Origin: an uncultured Erythrobacter sp.
GTDB taxonomy: Bacteria > Pseudomonadota > Alphaproteobacteria > Sphingomonadales > Sphingomonadaceae
Direction of reading: 5' to 3'
NCBI GenBank assembly: GCA_947500645.1
Contig: CANMSD010000002.1
Location: 62,001-126,000, forward strand
DNA length: 64,000 nt
Under the pieces are notes generated by a model. The model ran no database searches and was not told where the DNA came from. It saw nothing but the letters and a program-made list of their open reading frames with translations. This document shows, in pieces, positions 60,294-64,000 of this stretch (positions are counted from its first letter, which is position 1; each line of letters opens with the position of its first letter). The position numbers were made by a program, and so were the translations under genes.

Positions 60294-61566
60294 GCGAAGC
60301 GATCCAAAGCCAATCTGACCGCCGCAGCGGAGGCGGCTTTAGCAGGTTTACAGTGCTCGGCCTCGTCCTGTTTGGCTTCGCCGCGTTCATCGCCATGCTT
60401 TACTTCATCGGTGCTGGCGACACGCAGGGGCGCGGCAACAATGGACAAGCGCATGCGACCGCCAATGGCCTGAACGGCTTTTCCGGATTGGTTGAGCTGC
60501 TCGAGTTGGAAGGCGAAGACGTCTCGACGTCCCGATCGCCTTCGGCACTCGAAACACCAAACCTTCTTGTGCTGACACCTCCGCCGTATTTCGACGCCGA
60601 AGAGCTCGGTGAGATCCTCGAAAAGCGCGCCTATGCTGGGCCCACTCTGGTGATACTTCCCAAATGGTTTGTCAGTGAATTTCCGCCAAACCTGCCGGAT
60701 GAGGTGGACGATCAGGTGCGTGATGGATGGGTCCAATTGAACGGGGCGATCCCGTTCGATTGGTCGGAGAACCTGCCCGAGCACTATGCGGTCGAGGCCG
60801 GGCTGCAGGATAATGAGAAGCGGCCGGGTCGCTGGGCAGGTTTCGACTTAAGCGGTACGCTGCCAGGCGAGACCAGCATTGCCGCCACCGATAACGGCAA
60901 TGGCGAACCACTGGTCATTGATCATGCGGGAAACGCACTGGCTCTGTCGTTCTATGTCGAGGACGAGTTCGGGAATTCAGACGACACAGAGAACGTCACT
61001 TTTATAATCGAACCCGATCTGATGAACAATTACGGGCTCGGCGATGGCGGCCGTGCGGCGCTGGCTTTGGCGCTGATCGACGATGCCAGTTACGGCTATG
61101 AATACCCTATCGTATTCGACCTCACGCTAAATGGTTTCGGCGGTACGACCAACCTACTCACGCTGGCGTTCCGTCCGCCGTTTCTGGCCGCGACCTTGTG
61201 CCTGATCATGGCGATCTTCATTGTCGGCTGGCGAGCGTTCAAACGCTTTGGTCCGCCAATTGCCAGCGGCCCGGAAATCGCGTTCGGCAAAAGGCGTCTG
61301 GTTGCCAATGGTGCTGGCCTGATCCTGCGCGCGCGGCGGCTACGGCTGCTCGCGGAACCTTATGCGGCGCTCAGCGCACGACGGCTCGCTAACCGATTGG
61401 GTCTCAGCAAGCCAGAGCCACAAGCGATTGATGATGCGATCAGGCTCAGACTGCCGGAAGAGCCACCCTATTCCGTTCGGGCCGCGCAATTGCGCAATGC
61501 CCGCAAACCATCCGATATCTTGCGCGCCGCGCGCGCACTCAAAGACCTTGAAGGGAAACTCAAGAC

Positions 61567-61570
<4 letters not shown>
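60290..61570 (+). CDS. DUF4350 domain membrane protein
   Basis: This 426-residue protein has an N-terminal membrane helix (about 19-42), a periplasmic DUF4350 domain (about 50-280) beginning [26 protein letters not shown], a second helix (about 300-322, [19 protein letters not shown]) and a basic cytoplasmic tail with helical ERRL-type repeats. It overlaps its neighbours by four bases on both sides. It belongs to the DUF4129-DUF4350-MoxR-DUF58 operon; its role is unknown. Confidence 0.85.
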
Positions 61571-62529
<959 letters not shown>

Positions 62530-62533
62530 GCCA

Positions 62534-63883
62534 ATGCGTCTGCCGCTGCCAAACCTTCCCAACCTGCCTATCGTCCCGACCGAGCGCGCGGCATGGGTGG
62601 TCGCATGCTTTGCGCCCATCGCATTGCTGATAGCGGCGGTCGCACCTAGGGCGTGGATCGCTGCACCAGCCGCTGTCGTCGCGCTGTTGCTTGTGATCGT
62701 GCTCGATGCGGGTCTCGCCGGGAATGCCAGGAATTGGGACATTCGCGTGCCCGCCGATACGGAGGTTGGCCAGCCAACTGCCCTATCCATGCTCGCCGAA
62801 TTTGCAGGCGGGATGAGGTCCAGGGTCGAAGGTGCGCTCGAATTCGATCCAAGGCTGGGCAATGGCGGACGAGCGAGTTTCGCTCTCCCCAAGCATTCGC
62901 AGCACGATTATTACAATGGCACTTACAACGCTGAACCGGAGCGGCGCGGGACGGCGCAAGTGCCACGCGCCTGGCTACGCTGGACCGGTCCGCTGGGTCT
63001 AGGTGCAAGGCAAGCCAATCGCGAGTTGGACGAGCAAGTGCGTATCTGGCCCGACCTTTCGCCAGTTCGCAGCAAGGAGCTGCAGACCTTCCTGCGCGAC
63101 GCTCAGACAGGCCTGATCGCCCGGCGCATTCGCGGCGAAGGCACACAGTTCGAGGCTTTGTCTGAATATGAGCCGGGGATGGATCGCCGCCGGATCGACT
63201 GGAAGGCAAGCGCCCGCCACACCAAACTTTACGCCCGGGAGAACGAGAGCGAGCGCAACAACCAGATCGTCTTCGCTTTCGATTGCGGGCAAGCGATGTG
63301 CGAGCCGGTTGACGGTATGCCGAGGATTGACCGAGCCGTATCCGCAGCGCTCACCGCCTCCTATGTCGCGCTGAAAAGCGGGGATCGGGTATCTTTGTTC
63401 GGCTTCGATCAGAGACCGCAGGTCATGACACCTTTTGTGGGCGATGCGCGTGCATTTCACCGCCTGCAAAGCGCGGCAGCCTCGCTAGACTACACCAGCA
63501 CGGAACCGAATTTCACGCTCGCTCTCGCCACTCTTACAGCCAAACTTCAACGCCGTTCTCTGATCGTGCTATTCTCTGACTTCACTGACCCGACAGCGGC
63601 GGAATTGATGATCGAGAGCATTGGCCGCCTGGTCGAGAGGCACCTCGTGCTGTTCGTGACGATTGCGGATAGCGAACTCGAGGAATTCATCGCCGAGGAA
63701 CCGACCGATGTGGCCGTCCTGGCCCGAAGCGTGACCGCCGATACGCTCGCTCATCAGCGTGAAGTGGTGCTTCAGCGTTTGCGCCGAATGGGTGTCGATG
63801 TGATCGAAGCACCATGGGACCAGATCGGATACCAGCTGATTGATCGTTATTTCATCATCAAGAGCAGCGAGGCGATCGGATGA
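62534..63883 (+). CDS. DUF58 domain protein (MoxR partner)
   Basis: ATG 62534 (MRLPLPNLPN) gives 449 residues; the earlier in-frame start lies inside the moxR gene. Two N-terminal membrane helices (about 20-60) are followed by an Ig-like part. The DUF58 signature comes near 210 (EFEALSEYEPGMDRRRIDWKASAR, with the R-x-I-D-W core). A von Willebrand-like domain follows, with IVFAFDCGQAM as the metal-site-like loop. DUF58 proteins act with MoxR ATPases. Its stop overlaps the next ATG. Confidence 0.92.
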   Translation: MRLPLPNLPNLPIVPTERAAWVVACFAPIALLIAAVAPRAWIAAPAAVVALLLVIVLDAGLAGNARNWDIRVPADTEVGQPTALSMLAEFAGGMRSRVEGALEFDPRLGNGGRASFALPKHSQHDYYNGTYNAEPERRGTAQVPRAWLRWTGPLGLGARQANRELDEQVRIWPDLSPVRSKELQTFLRDAQTGLIARRIRGEGTQFEALSEYEPGMDRRRIDWKASARHTKLYARENESERNNQIVFAFDCGQAMCEPVDGMPRIDRAVSAALTASYVALKSGDRVSLFGFDQRPQVMTPFVGDARAFHRLQSAAASLDYTSTEPNFTLALATLTAKLQRRSLIVLFSDFTDPTAAELMIESIGRLVERHLVLFVTIADSELEEFIAEEPTDVAVLARSVTADTLAHQREVVLQRLRRMGVDVIEAPWDQIGYQLIDRYFIIKSSEAIG

Positions 63884-64000
63884 AGGCTCCAATCATCTCC
63901 AGCTGGTTTGGCGGCACTCACATCGATGCGCCTGCTGATATCGAGAGTGCAGCGTTGCGCTCGGACAAGTTCCGACTGGAGCGCGAGGGAGACTGGCGCC
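63880..64000 (+). CDS. Start of probable SpoIIM-like membrane protein, cut by window edge
   Basis: The ATG at 63880 overlaps the DUF58 stop (ATGA). Forty codons are visible, ending LRSDKFRLEREGDWR. The DKFRxEREGDW pattern and the position after DUF58 fit the stage II sporulation protein M-like family found in such operons. Only the beginning is seen, so this is tentative. Confidence 0.6.
   Translation, partial: MKAPIISSWFGGTHIDAPADIESAALRSDKFRLEREGDWR

Overview
The window is a chromosomal stretch of an alphaproteobacterium, most likely of the order Sphingomonadales and near the Erythrobacteraceae. The evidence is the PhyR-NepR-EcfG general stress response locus, long TonB-dependent receptors, a class I PHA synthase with a phasin, a membrane-anchored cytochrome c, and GGAAC-N16-CATT/CGTT stress promoters. 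This placement rests on recognised families and gene order; no search was run.

Bases 1 to about 18,310 look like part of a genomic island. A P4-type tyrosine integrase (16907-18145, leftward) lies beside the 3' end of a tRNA-Thr gene, the usual attachment site. The island holds two giant proteins of unknown function (at least 2197 and 1572 residues, co-directional), an unrecognised 377-residue protein with a GHNGP motif, and a three-gene ABC three-component (ABC-3C) conflict system. That system has a nuclease-like effector, a middle component and a DUF3732-type SMC/ABC ATPase. The ATPase gene carries an in-frame TGA between its first 14 codons and its Walker A motif.

From 18.3 to 34.2 kb the DNA is mostly core. 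It holds tRNA-Thr, tRNA-Cys, a thioesterase, a crotonase, a coupled five-gene leftward array (membrane-anchored HTH, small helical protein, membrane protein, RadC-like JAB protein, solo winged helix), alaC, phaC, and a phasin with a histone-H1-like N-terminus and an internal start. These are followed by clpS, a DUF427 gene, lptF-lptG, two acetyltransferases, a lipoprotein and a fatty acid desaturase.

From 34.2 to 38 kb lies the general stress response locus. phyR (+) converges with a CHASE histidine kinase (-), which is divergent from nepR-ecfG. Four EcfG-type promoters can be read. Two of them overlap head-to-head between the kinase and nepR, and one drives a small RNA on the minus strand upstream of phyR. 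That RNA has a C-rich loop and a strong terminator and resembles GsrN of Caulobacter.

From 38 to 42.7 kb are a DAACS symporter, glmM-DUF1272-thiD and a LOG family gene. From 42.8 to 55.3 kb is an uptake/catabolic cluster: two TonB receptors, an NTF2-like protein, a decayed gene, a membrane PQQ dehydrogenase, an SDR, a double-VOC protein, an alpha/beta hydrolase and a TetR regulator. Repeated operator-like sites precede both receptors. From 55.5 kb to the end are tRNA-Gln, a Ppx/GppA phosphatase, rlmE, a cytochrome c, pheA, and a DUF4129-DUF4350-MoxR-DUF58-SpoIIM-like operon that runs off the right edge.
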